Source: JAQBQZ01 sp964554765 (GTDB taxonomy: Bacteria; Patescibacteriota; Minisyncoccia; Phycocordibacterales; CAIRYW01). From it: a stretch of 64,000 nt of DNA. Shown here one piece after another: positions 41,378 through 50,163 of the stretch (positions within the stretch are counted from its first letter, which is position 1; every line of letters starts with the position of its first letter). The stretch lies in contig CAZKPS010000002.1 of NCBI GenBank assembly GCA_964554765.1, forward strand, positions 57,436 through 121,435, written 5' to 3'. A program made the translations under genes and the position numbers. The notes beneath the pieces were generated by a model. That model made no database searches. It was given only the letters and a program-made list of their open reading frames with translations, and was not told the origin of the DNA.

Positions 41378-41710
41378 CTATCGCCGAGGGAAAGCTAGCT
41401 TTTTATCTTTGAAAAATAATTCGAGATATTTTTTATCTCCCTTGAGCCCGACATGCCAGAGCACCACGCTCTCGACCGGCTGAATTTCTTTGTAATCGTA
41501 AATGGTGATTACGGCCGGCCGCTTGTGCGAGGTCTTGAAGGACCACTCTGCCCGGACCTTGTTGTCGCCAGATTTCCATTTCCCCTCTACGGTCCGATCA
41601 TTCGGTGCGCCAAGTTGGTCTATAAGTCCTTGGTACGGACCGACAATGTAGCCGACAAAGCTCGATCCCCTGACATCCTGTGGCTCTGCTTTTACAAAGC
41701 AATTTTTCAT
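41378..41710 (-). CDS. hypothetical protein with a phage-like small domain
   Basis: Start at 41710 (MKNCFVKAEPQDVRGSSFVG), because the frame to 41794 overlaps spacer. 110 aa. The centre (WKSGDNKVRAEWSFKTSHKR, PAVITIYDYKE) resembles small phage-encoded proteins in which x-A-E-W and T-I-Y-D-Y/W-K are conserved. Function unknown. It lies between the reverse transcriptase and the 41053 gene on the same strand. Confidence 0.5.
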   Translation of the reverse strand: MKNCFVKAEPQDVRGSSFVGYIVGPYQGLIDQLGAPNDRTVEGKWKSGDNKVRAEWSFKTSHKRPAVITIYDYKEIQPVESVVLWHVGLKGDKKYLELFFKDKKLAFPRR

Positions 41711-42850
41711 ACACCCACACACATACCGAAGACCCCGTAAGAAGTCTAGTTCGAACTTTTCGGAATTTCGGCGACACGCCGTGAAGATCGGCAAGATCGC
41801 TGAATACCCTTACTTTTGATGGAAAAGCGTACACGCGGGCGAACAGGTGGCAATTACGGGGTAAGAAGCTCGTCTGCGAGACGTGTCTGCCGGATTTCAG
41901 CCGTTTTTGCTTTGACCTGTTGCTGCAACTTCCAGCTGTTACCATGACTTAAAAGCCCGAGATATGACTGGATCGTTTCTTCTTTCCCCTGCTTTGCCTT
42001 AATGCCATTCATCATCCTGCGCTTGGTTGCGGTGCGTAGGACGCGATGATCTGGAAAATGCACCCAGCCTAAAAAGTCCACACCGGATGCCACGGTGCTG
42101 ATTGAAATTTTATTTGGATGCATGGTGAGCTTGAGTTTGTCTCTCAAAAAATCCTGCATCAGTGGCAAGATACGTTCGAGGTAAACGCGATCGTGAGACA
42201 CAACAGCAAAGTCATCGGCATAGCGAATATAATATTTTGCTTTGAGCCTATGCTTCACAAATTGATCGAACTCATTCATGTAAACATTCACCAGGAGCTG
42301 CGATGTAAGGTTACCGAGCGGAAGGCCAACACCTGCCGTAGTTGAATTGAAGCTGGAGACGATCATCGACAGTAGCCAGAGGATATCTTGGTCCGGAATA
42401 TACTTACCCATTATTGCGAGCAAGGTGGTCTGATCAATATTCGCAAAAAACTTTCTAATGTCACACTTCAGGACCCACGTTGAACGTGTGTTGTTTTGCG
42501 AAACGATATTGAAAAACTGTTTGAAGCGCCTTATCGCTCTATGTGTTCCCTTTCCAGGTTGGCACGAGTAGGAATCAGAAATAAATGTTTTAGTAAAAAA
42601 TGGAGAAAGTGTGCGATGCAGAGCATGGTGCAATAGCCTATCTTGCACACTCGCCTTGTGTATATCGCGTGGTTTGGGATCGGAGATTTTAAACGCCTGA
42701 TATTTCGAATGCGAATATGTTTTCGCGGCAAGCTCGCGGTGGAGAGAGATTATATTCGTCATTAAATTACGCTCGAACTCTTGAACGTCTTTACGAGCTC
42801 GCTTGCCGCAAACAAACTCTTTCCACGCTTCGAGGAGATTATCGAGCGAA

Positions 42851-43300
<450 letters not shown>

Positions 43301-43318
43301 GGAGAGAAATGAAGTGAG

Positions 43319-43419
43319 TTGCGAACGCCCGCAAACCACCAGTTGTCGTTCCAGTCGTTGTCGTTGCGGTTGACGTTCACCTTGCGCTTGTCGTTCCAAC
43401 GGTTGAACGTGGCGTAGCA
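43319..43419 (-). ncRNA. DGR template repeat (TR)
   Basis: A 101-bp repeat of the 3' end of the target gene (VR at 43758-43858). Read in the target's frame, it spells YATFNRWNDKRKVNVNRN and on, rich in AAC codons as usual for DGR templates. The 3' end (GGTGGTTTGCGGGCGTTCGC) is identical to VR. All 20 differences from VR are at A in TR (15 A-to-G, 3 A-to-C, 2 A-to-T in VR). Confidence 0.96.
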
Positions 43420-43440
43420 TTGTACAGAGTCTCGTCTGCG

Positions 43441-43644
43441 TCACTGCCTCTCGAATACTCTCAAGGCTGTATCGAATCCGGCATCATAATGCCTTAAAAC
43501 TCTGTACCAAGTAGCTTCATTTTTTTGAAGTGTCTGCATGCACCACCCTATCTGAAGCCTTAACCGCAGATACTCTCGGTGCATGGATACTGGGTTCGGT
43601 AGTGGGAAGCCGTAACCGCCCGCATATTCACCTACTGCCGACAT
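43441..43644 (-). CDS. possible 67-aa ORF upstream of TR
   Basis: MSAVGEYAGGYGFPLPNPVS ... RVLRHYDAGFDTALRVFERQ. Its stop is 21 bp before TR and it is in the same frame as the coding sense of TR. It may be the remnant of a gene whose 3' end became the template, or part of the TR precursor RNA. No family recognised. Confidence 0.3.
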   Translation of the reverse strand: MSAVGEYAGGYGFPLPNPVSMHREYLRLRLQIGWCMQTLQKNEATWYRVLRHYDAGFDTALRVFERQ

Positions 43645-43671
43645 AAGTATAAATGATTTTGTATAAAAAAT

Positions 43672-43704
43672 TTAGCCCCACTCCGACGAATCGGAACAGG
43701 GCTA
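43672..43704 (-). terminator. terminator of the DGR target gene
   Basis: Minus strand TAGCCC...GGGCTA with a TTCCGA/TCGGAG inner stem and TTCG loop, followed by AAATTTTTTAT. Confidence 0.7.
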
Positions 43705-43714
43705 AAGACTAAGT

Positions 43715-43736
43715 TTCTAAGGACCGGAGTCCTGAG
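43715..43736 (-). promoter_or_regulatory. hairpin just downstream of VR
   Basis: Minus strand AGGAC-TCCG-GTCCT with three further pairs beyond one mismatch. It lies 22 bp past the end of VR. In the Bordetella phage DGR a similar short hairpin with a 4-nt loop, downstream of VR, promotes retrohoming. Confidence 0.45.
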
Positions 43737-43753
43737 ACACTCAGTGTTGAGAA

Positions 43754-44374
43754 CTACTTGCGAACGCCCGCAAACCACCAGCCGTCGCCCCAGCCGTCGT
43801 CGCGGCGGCCGACGCACACCCCGCGCTCGCCGAGCCAACGGCGGAACGTGGCGTAGCACCAGTGGCCTTTGGCGTCTTTCCAATGAGTGCCGTGAGGCTT
43901 CTCATCAGCGAAGGCAGGGTCCGCCTCGTTGACGGCTGCGACGGAAATCGGATCAGCGGGCTTGAGACCACGCAGTTCGTATTCCTTGTCGAGGTCGTCA
44001 TCGGAGATGAAACCGTTGCGCTCCGAGAGATCGGGTTTGAAGAACACGATCTCGGCTTCGTCGCCCTCGCCTTTCGGCATCGCATCCACGACCTTACGGT
44101 CAGTGTATTGCGCGCGGCCGGTGGCTTCGATCGCCTCTTGCTGAGTGCGACCGCGATTCACCGGGACCTTGCGGACGATGAGGTTCGAGACCGCTTCAGC
44201 GCGTTCGCGGAAGGGAGAGAACATCATCATTCCGAGATTCTCGACTCCGAGAACCTGTTGGGCGACGTCTGAGGTGATCGAGGAACGATGCTTGCGCATC
44301 GCGTCCCGGAGTTTGTTGACGGCGTTTTCGATTTGGCCGTCGGTCATTTCGGCTGCAGTCATGATCTGTGTCAT
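43754..44374 (-). CDS. DGR target protein with variable C-terminus
   Basis: 206 aa, GC-rich. The C-terminal 33 residues (YATFRRWLGERGVCVGRRDD, then GWGDGWWFAGVRK) are encoded by VR and have the C-type-lectin-like/FGE ending of DGR-diversified proteins. The N-terminal two thirds are soluble (NAVNKLRDAMRKHRSSITSD, ...) and not recognised; there is no signal peptide or membrane helix. Possible start codons at residues 1, 5 and 10. Ligand unknown. Confidence 0.88.
   Translation of the reverse strand: MTQIMTAAEMTDGQIENAVNKLRDAMRKHRSSITSDVAQQVLGVENLGMMMFSPFRERAEAVSNLIVRKVPVNRGRTQQEAIEATGRAQYTDRKVVDAMPKGEGDEAEIVFFKPDLSERNGFISDDDLDKEYELRGLKPADPISVAAVNEADPAFADEKPHGTHWKDAKGHWCYATFRRWLGERGVCVGRRDDGWGDGWWFAGVRK
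43758..43858 (-). repeat. DGR variable repeat (VR)
   Basis: The 101-bp copy of TR at the 3' end of the target gene, 439 bp away from it. Diversified codons change Asn, Asp and Lys of TR to Arg, Leu, Gly, Glu, Cys and Asp. Confidence 0.96.
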
Positions 44375-44638
44375 GGTGTCATCCTTTCATTTTGATTTCC
44401 CTCTACGCCGAGGAGGCACTATGGGCCAGTGTGGTCATAGCGAGGAGAGGCCTGAATCTCAAGCCACTTTTCGCTATGACCAACTCGCAAGTCGTATCAA
44501 AGAACTACCCATACAGTATACACCTAAAATACCTATTTGTCAATGTATTTCAGGTTCTGTCAACTTTACCCCACGGACCACCTCACCGTATTGGAAAAAT
44601 GGCTAAAAAAGAGTAGATTTAGGGAAATTACTATTACC

Positions 44639-45280
44639 ATGACCCCAGCTGCAAAGATACGGTTTGTGAAGAATCGAATTGAAGACAAAGTTGCTATATC
44701 GCCGAAGGGACCGATTGTTTTTGGTATAAGCAATATCTATTCGCAGACTTTTAATATTTTCTCCGATGAGCAGTATTCGATTCTCCTCAAACTCGAAGAG
44801 GAAGGCTATATAAAATCCCTGGTCCCAGTCGCAAAATACAAAGTGAAATTTGAAATGACTGGCAAGCCTCTCGATCCGTTCGGTATCATCGCCATGAATG
44901 CCGCCAAGGGCAAGAAGCCGGCACGAGTAGCTGTAAAAGATACCCTGCTCATGACTAAGAACCTCGAGCCCGACTTTGAGGTAAGCGGTCTTGCCTCATA
45001 TTCTGACGGGACCATTCGATACAAGGACACGATCGTTCCGCTTCGGGGTCAGCTCAAGGATTTGTGCCGCATGTTCATGCGCAATCCGAAACGCATCCTT
45101 ACCCGCGAGGACATCAAAGAGAACATCATCGCTGCGGACAAGCGCAAATCCATTCCGAAAATCACCATTTCAAAATACGTAAGCGAGCTCCGTAATTCAT
45201 TGAAAGTTCATTTCAAGAAAGATGTGATCTACAGCCAAAAAGACGAGGGCTGGTACTTCGACCCGAACAAAAAGAGCTAG
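44639..45280 (+). CDS. protein with C-terminal winged helix (OmpR/PhoB-like)
   Basis: 213 aa from the ATG at 44639 (MTPAAKIRFVKNRIEDKV); the frame is open to 44537. The N-terminal 110 residues are not recognised. The C-terminal 90 follow the PhoB-type winged helix: GTIRYKDTIVPLRGQLKDLC, LTREDIKENIIA, ITISKYVSELRNSLKVHFKK, and the final YSQKDEGWYF hairpin. It starts the plus-strand series that ends in the serine recombinase and may regulate it. Confidence 0.65.
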   Translation: MTPAAKIRFVKNRIEDKVAISPKGPIVFGISNIYSQTFNIFSDEQYSILLKLEEEGYIKSLVPVAKYKVKFEMTGKPLDPFGIIAMNAAKGKKPARVAVKDTLLMTKNLEPDFEVSGLASYSDGTIRYKDTIVPLRGQLKDLCRMFMRNPKRILTREDIKENIIAADKRKSIPKITISKYVSELRNSLKVHFKKDVIYSQKDEGWYFDPNKKS

Positions 45281-45381
45281 AAATCCAATTCATTTCTGAA
45301 TATTGAATGAGCGCACTCACCGAAACTGTGGGTGCGTTTTCATATTGAACACGCGCATTACCAATCTAGCGAAATTACTCT

Positions 45382-45654
45382 ATGAACAGAAAATTAAAGC
45401 CTCGGTCCCGAGAGGACGATGAGGCATCAGTGTTTACTACGTACGACCTTGGAGTATCGGCGGCACTCTTGTGCCTCGGGTACAAGCTCATCCGCTTGGA
45501 CCGCGATGATCCTCGCAAGGCTCTTTTCGTATTCAGGAAGGATGCGGACATCGACGCATACGCCAATCAGTATTTTTCAGATCAGCTCAAAGTCAAAGCC
45601 CGGTCGTTCTTTGACAGCATCAAGGCTCTGAAGAATAAGCTGTACTCCGAATAG
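45382..45654 (+). CDS. DUF5659-like small protein
   Basis: 90 aa. FTTYDLGVSAALLCLGYKLI and KALFVFRKDADIDAYANQYF follow the DUF5659 pattern (T-x-D-L-x-x-A-A-x-L...F-x-F). These proteins are common in Patescibacteria mobile elements; role unknown. Next gene starts 3 bp after its stop. Confidence 0.7.
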   Translation: MNRKLKPRSREDDEASVFTTYDLGVSAALLCLGYKLIRLDRDDPRKALFVFRKDADIDAYANQYFSDQLKVKARSFFDSIKALKNKLYSE

Positions 45655-45656
45655 CT

Positions 45657-45917
45657 ATGCTCCTGCTGGACGCAGACATCAGCAAATTCCAGGAGCTTTA
45701 TAAGGCTCGCTTTGGAGTGGATATAAGCCGGGAGGAAGCATTGGCAAAAGGCACTCAGCTTATTCGCCTGATGGAAATCGTCTACAAGCCGATGACTCCA
45801 GAAGAGCACGAACAGATCCACAAGCGACGGCTCGAAACGCTTCCCTTACTAGCGCATAAATTACAAAATCATGAATCTACAGTCACTTACGATCAAAGAG
45901 GAGCTCGACAAAATTAA
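45657..45917 (+). CDS. small island protein, paralogue of the 34847 N-terminal domain
   Basis: 86 aa. ISKFQELYKARFGVDISREE and MEIVYKPMTPEEHEQIHKRR align with the start of the 34847 product (Y-K...G-x-x-I...I-Y-R/K-P-I/M-T-x-E-E). It lacks the zinc ribbon. Overlaps the next gene by 47 bp, so the latter may start later. Confidence 0.6.
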   Translation: MLLLDADISKFQELYKARFGVDISREEALAKGTQLIRLMEIVYKPMTPEEHEQIHKRRLETLPLLAHKLQNHESTVTYDQRGARQN

Positions 45918-47217
45918 AGAGCGCATTACCCCGCCGGACCCGATCACCCTTGAGCAGGTCCGCGAGGTATTGGACCTCACCATCAAGAAAGATGACGGCA
46001 ATAAAATTATTACCTTTCTTGCCATGCTTGCAGCGTACACCGACAACGCGCAATTCAATATCAGTTTTAATGCTCCATCGTCGTCTGGCAAGAGCTTCAT
46101 TCCTTTGGAAATTTCTAATCTCTTTCCCCAGGAAGACGTGATGAAACTCGCCGGGGCATCGCCTACTTCTTTTCTCCATGAGAGCGGTGTGTATAAAAAG
46201 GAAACGAATGAGCGCTTTATCGATCTCTCAAGGAAAATCATTATCTTCCTTGATATGCCACACTCTACGCTTTTAACAAAACTCCGATCACTCCTGTCCC
46301 ATGACGAAAAAGAAACGAGGCATAAAATCACCGACAAGACCGAGAAAGGCGGTACGCGCACAAAGACCGCCGTCATCAGAGGCTTCCCGTCAGTCATATT
46401 CTGCTCGGCCAATGCCAAAATGGACCAGCAGGAAATGACCCGCTTCCTGCTTCTCAGTCCTGAAATAAATCAGGAGAAAATACTTGCAGGTATTCATCAG
46501 TCATCGCGCAAAGAATCCGACAAAAAGAAATATTACAAAGAGCTCAACGAAAATCCTCTGCGCAAGGCTCTTATCGAACGTATCGCTGCAATCAAAGCCG
46601 AGGGTGTTGATGAAATCATTATCGAGGACGAGAAGGCCGTCGAGCAGAGGTTTCTTTCTCACATACAAAATCCGCAACCGAGAAACCAGCGTGATATAAA
46701 ACGCATCTACTCGATCATCAAGTCGGTCGCCCTTTTGAATGTCTGGCATCGCAAACGCCAAGGCACTACCCTCTACGCATCCGAATTCGACATCGATACC
46801 GGCTTTGAAATTTGGAATAAGATATCCCTCTTTCAGGAGCTTGAAATTTCCCCTTACCTCTACGACTTCTACTCGCAAATCATTCTTCCTTTATGGAATC
46901 GGGACCAGATCGATGAGTTTGGTGATCCCGTACCCGAAGAAAAGAAAAGGGGTGTTACCCGACAAGACATGCTCAAGCAATTTGCCCACGTCTATGGTGG
47001 CAACCTTGGCATGTTCCGGCTCCGCTATGACTATCTGCCAAACATCGAATCGGCCGGTCTTATTTTCCAGGAACCGGACCCGAATGATCGCCGACAACTC
47101 CTGACATACCCCACGACGGCAATAAGAAGGCTCGAGAAAGCTGAGGAAATACATAGTGCGTACGAGCCGGGGGTAAACGTTGAAAACGAGATAAAACCCG
47201 AGGATGTTCCGTTCTAA
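45871..47217 (+). CDS. P-loop ATPase of the mobile element (replication/helicase-like)
   Basis: 448 aa. Walker A is FNAPSSSGKSFIPLEI near residue 70, Walker B IIIFLDMPHS near 128, and FCSANAKMDQQEMTRFLLLS near 175 would hold sensor and arginine-finger residues. This fits AAA+/superfamily 3-like helicase cores of phage or integrated-element replication proteins. The C-terminal 130 residues look like a winged-helix region (GVTRQDMLKQFAHVYGGNLG). Exact role not known. Confidence 0.65.
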   Translation: MNLQSLTIKEELDKIKERITPPDPITLEQVREVLDLTIKKDDGNKIITFLAMLAAYTDNAQFNISFNAPSSSGKSFIPLEISNLFPQEDVMKLAGASPTSFLHESGVYKKETNERFIDLSRKIIIFLDMPHSTLLTKLRSLLSHDEKETRHKITDKTEKGGTRTKTAVIRGFPSVIFCSANAKMDQQEMTRFLLLSPEINQEKILAGIHQSSRKESDKKKYYKELNENPLRKALIERIAAIKAEGVDEIIIEDEKAVEQRFLSHIQNPQPRNQRDIKRIYSIIKSVALLNVWHRKRQGTTLYASEFDIDTGFEIWNKISLFQELEISPYLYDFYSQIILPLWNRDQIDEFGDPVPEEKKRGVTRQDMLKQFAHVYGGNLGMFRLRYDYLPNIESAGLIFQEPDPNDRRQLLTYPTTAIRRLEKAEEIHSAYEPGVNVENEIKPEDVPF

Positions 47218-47286
47218 GGGACTTGCAATTACCCCATAAGGAAGCTAAAACAGCAACACCCCTTAGCATTAACATTACCCAATTAT

Positions 47287-48873
47287 ATGGCTACAAACGT
47301 TGAATATTTCATGTATGCCCGCAAGTCCTCTGAGTCTGAGGATCGGCAGGAGCAATCAATCGAGGATCAAGTAAACCGTCTCAAAGAGCGGGCTAATCAG
47401 CTTGGTATTTCGGTCAAAGAAATTCTGACCGAGGCAAAGTCTGCTAAGCAGCCAGGCCGGCCGGTCTTTAACAACATGCTCAGACGAATTGAGAAAGGTG
47501 AAGCAAAAGGAATCCTCTGCTGGCAGATTAACCGCTTGGCACGTAATCCAATCGATAGCGGAAAGCTAAGCTGGATGCTTCAGAAAGGAATCATTGAATC
47601 CATCCAGACGATGGAGCGTGAGTATTTGCCTGACGATAACGTTCTCTTGTTCAGCGTTGAGAGCGGTATGGCAAATCAATTCATCATCGAGCTTCGCAAG
47701 AACACCAAGCGCGGCATGCATGGTAAGGCTGATCGTGGCTGGTTCCCCTCAAAAGCTCCAGCTGGCTATATCAACGAACGGCTTGAACACACTATCCAGC
47801 CGGACCCTGAACGTTTCGACCTCATCCGCAAGATGTGGGACCTTATGCTTACCGGAAACTATACGCCAGTGATGATCGCTGAAATTGCGAGCAAGGAATG
47901 GGGCTATCGATCCCTGAAGAGCAAAAGAAGTGGCGGAGTGGAAATGGCTCCGAGTGTCATCTACAAAATGTTTAAGAATATTTTCTATACGGGAATGTTT
48001 GAATGGGGCAAGAAAATCTACAAAGGAAATCATAAACCAATGATCACCCTTGAGGAGTACGATCGGGTCCAGGCTATTTTTGGCAGAACCGGAAAACCGA
48101 GAGGCCAGACACATGAGTTTGCATTCACTGGACTCATTCGCTGCGGTCTGTGTAAGTCAATGTATACCGGCACAGAAAAGACGAAGCTCATAAAGAAAAC
48201 TGGCGAAATGAAAACCTATTGTTACTACCACTGTGGCGGCAACAAGAAAAACTCAACGTGTAAGGCACGAAACCCTATCAATCTTATTGACCTCGAACAG
48301 CAGATCGAGCTTCTGCTTGAGGAATACACTATACTCCCCGAGTTTCAGACCTGGGCCATCGAGGCTCTAAATCGCAATAACGATAAAGAGATCGAGGAGC
48401 GTACCAAGATTTATGAAATGCAGCACAAGACGGTAGTCGAGTCCCAGACCGAGCTCGATAACCTGACTAAAATGCGCTACCGTGATCTTATCGACGATGA
48501 CACATTCGTCAAAGAACGCGACGCTCTCAAGGAAAAGATTGCCCGCTTACAAGCGAAACTTCGGGAAACCGAGGGACGTGCCTCAAAGTGGCTCGACCTC
48601 ACTGAGCAGGTATTCAGCTTCGCTTGTTTCGCTCGAAAGGAGTTTGTTATGGGAAATCTCCAGCGAAAGCGTGAGATATTCTCGGCGCTCGGCCAAAACT
48701 TCTATATCAAAAACGGCAAAGTCTTCATTACAGCTAACGAATGGTTCCAGCCAATCAAAGAAGCATACCCTGAATTTAGGGCTGAATTTGAGAGGTTAGG
48801 ACTGAGAGAATACAGTTCTGTTGAGGCGCGAAATGTCGCTTTTCAACAACTGATTCTCGAATGGGGCGGCTAG
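47287..48873 (+). CDS. large serine recombinase at tRNA-His
   Basis: Site-specific integrase of 528 aa. The resolvase domain starts VEYFMYARKSSESEDRQEQS, with catalytic Ser in ARKSSESE and the motif INRLARNPID. Recombinase and zinc-ribbon domains follow (IRCGLCKSMYTG, then CYYHCGGNKKNSTCKARNP), and a coiled-coil (HKTVVESQTELDNLTKMRYR). The last codons (EWGG-stop) run into the 3' end of the minus-strand tRNA-His, so the stop codon is supplied by the tRNA sequence. Confidence 0.92.
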   Translation: MATNVEYFMYARKSSESEDRQEQSIEDQVNRLKERANQLGISVKEILTEAKSAKQPGRPVFNNMLRRIEKGEAKGILCWQINRLARNPIDSGKLSWMLQKGIIESIQTMEREYLPDDNVLLFSVESGMANQFIIELRKNTKRGMHGKADRGWFPSKAPAGYINERLEHTIQPDPERFDLIRKMWDLMLTGNYTPVMIAEIASKEWGYRSLKSKRSGGVEMAPSVIYKMFKNIFYTGMFEWGKKIYKGNHKPMITLEEYDRVQAIFGRTGKPRGQTHEFAFTGLIRCGLCKSMYTGTEKTKLIKKTGEMKTYCYYHCGGNKKNSTCKARNPINLIDLEQQIELLLEEYTILPEFQTWAIEALNRNNDKEIEERTKIYEMQHKTVVESQTELDNLTKMRYRDLIDDDTFVKERDALKEKIARLQAKLRETEGRASKWLDLTEQVFSFACFARKEFVMGNLQRKREIFSALGQNFYIKNGKVFITANEWFQPIKEAYPEFRAEFERLGLREYSSVEARNVAFQQLILEWGG

Positions 48874-48936
48874 AGAGAATCGAACTCTCGATACCGGTTC
48901 CACAAACCGGAGTTTTACCACTAAACTATAGTCGCC
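48862..48936 (-). tRNA. tRNA-His (anticodon GTG)
   Basis: Cloverleaf with D stem GTTT/AAAC, anticodon stem CCGGT/ACCGG, loop TTGTGGA, and T stem GAGAG/CTCTC. G-1 and C73, diagnostic for tRNA-His, are present. CCA is encoded. The acceptor stem has one A-C mismatch (positions 4-69), and its 3' strand lies in the recombinase 3' end, as expected for a hybrid formed by integration. Confidence 0.9.
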
Positions 48937-48991
48937 ATACATTCATCGAATAATGAAGTAATCAATTTATACCAGAAAAACCTCGATAAAT

Positions 48992-49747
48992 CTAGTCCAA
49001 ATAAAGAAGAGTTTTAAGATTGGGATTTAAAACATTTTTTAGTGATGTGTATGGAATTATAACCTCTGGTCTCCCTACTACATAAGGTCCCACCTGATAA
49101 TCACTAAATACAATATGAAATCCATCAGGTTCAAGAGTCCAGATGCTAAAATTATCCGCTGTAGGTTTTGTGCCATCCAGAGCAAAACTATATGTCTCTA
49201 GATTTGGGTCTACTTTTTTAAGTTCATCAAGAGATAGAATCGAGAGCCAACTTAGATAATCACCGACAAAAACTTTATCGAGGTTTATTCTTTCTCCAGT
49301 ATTAGCATTATAAATAAAAGTATTTATCGCTGTGATACCATGTGCCCCACCAGAATAGGTGTAAGTTTCAAAAGATATATTTATAAATGGAAGTAGTTTA
49401 AAGTCATTCTTGACTGCCACCTTACTAACATAGGTAAGTGCTAGATCTGATCGTGTAAGTCCTGGATCACTGAGCATGCCTTCAAAATCTGACTTTGCCT
49501 TCTCTACCCCATCCGTAGCCCATCGCTTGAGTTCACTATTTATTCTTGCTTTTGCAATATCTGAAATACCTGATGTAATCTGTGGGTACTCAGCATCTAT
49601 TTGATATTTATCCTTTTCTCCACCGAATGAAATTTTTTCGATAGAGTATATAAGCACCCCTAGTTTATGAGTTATCTGCCAGACATATCCCCCAACAAAA
49701 GCTATGACAATACATAAGATTAAAACCCCAAGGTGTCTTTTTTTCAT
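48992..49747 (-). CDS. DUF3298/RsiV-like membrane-anchored protein
   Basis: 251 aa. An N-terminal signal anchor (HLGVLILCIVIAFVGGYVW) precedes an extracytoplasmic domain. NISFETYTYSGGAHGITAIN and the following TGERINLDKVFVGD are typical of DUF3298, and YQVGPYVVGRPEVIIPY ends the domain. RsiV-type members bind lysozyme; here the role is unknown. The 49750-49949 interval has no gene, only a partial tRNA-Leu 3' copy (GCGCGAGAGAAGA at 49809). Confidence 0.8.
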   Translation of the reverse strand: MKKRHLGVLILCIVIAFVGGYVWQITHKLGVLIYSIEKISFGGEKDKYQIDAEYPQITSGISDIAKARINSELKRWATDGVEKAKSDFEGMLSDPGLTRSDLALTYVSKVAVKNDFKLLPFINISFETYTYSGGAHGITAINTFIYNANTGERINLDKVFVGDYLSWLSILSLDELKKVDPNLETYSFALDGTKPTADNFSIWTLEPDGFHIVFSDYQVGPYVVGRPEVIIPYTSLKNVLNPNLKTLLYLD

Positions 49748-49949
49748 ACACTAAGTGTAACATAAATAAATCAGAGAGGAGGCGCGGTAACAAGTCTTTA
49801 GAGTCAGGCGCGAGAGAAGAACTCTCGGCTTATGGCTTTTTTGTATTTGTGGTCACGAATCACTAAGTCTGCTCACCCGCTTTGCAGGTTGCGCGGACTA
49901 AGTGTTCGCGACTCCACCTCGCCCGTTACAAAGCAACATGGCTGCGGCT

Positions 49950-50003
49950 CGCACATAAATACAAAAGAACTGGAGCAGTCCAGTTCTTTTGTATTTATGT
50001 GCG
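49950..50003 (-). terminator. long palindromic terminator mirroring tRNA-Leu 3' end
   Basis: CGCACATAAATACAAAAGAA and its complement, with a short GC core (CTGG...CCAG). The right arm includes the last bases of tRNA-Leu. Confidence 0.85.
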
Positions 50004-50083
50004 CGAGAGAAGACTCGAACTTCCATGCCCTTGCGGGCGCTACCACCTCAAGGTAGTGCGTCTACCAATTTCGCCACCCGCGC
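50000..50083 (-). tRNA. tRNA-Leu (anticodon GAG)
   Basis: Acceptor GCGCGGG/CTCGCGC, anticodon stem CTACC/GGTAG, loop TTGAGGT, and a long variable arm (CGCCCGCAAGGGCA) as in leucine tRNAs. CCA is not encoded (A73 followed by CAT). Confidence 0.95.
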
Positions 50084-50163
50084 ATTAGGCCCTATACTAC
50101 TAAAATTTAGGATAATTTCAACTTTTTCATTTTCTGATACAATATTAGAAACATTTTTTATAT

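Noticed and set aside
41598..41945. 115-codon minus-strand ORF
   Set aside because: It overlaps two better-supported genes in another frame and has no recognisable domain.
43744..44272. Plus-strand GC-rich ORFs opposite the DGR target
   Set aside because: They are shadows of the minus-strand target gene, which has the VR, the terminator and the DGR context.
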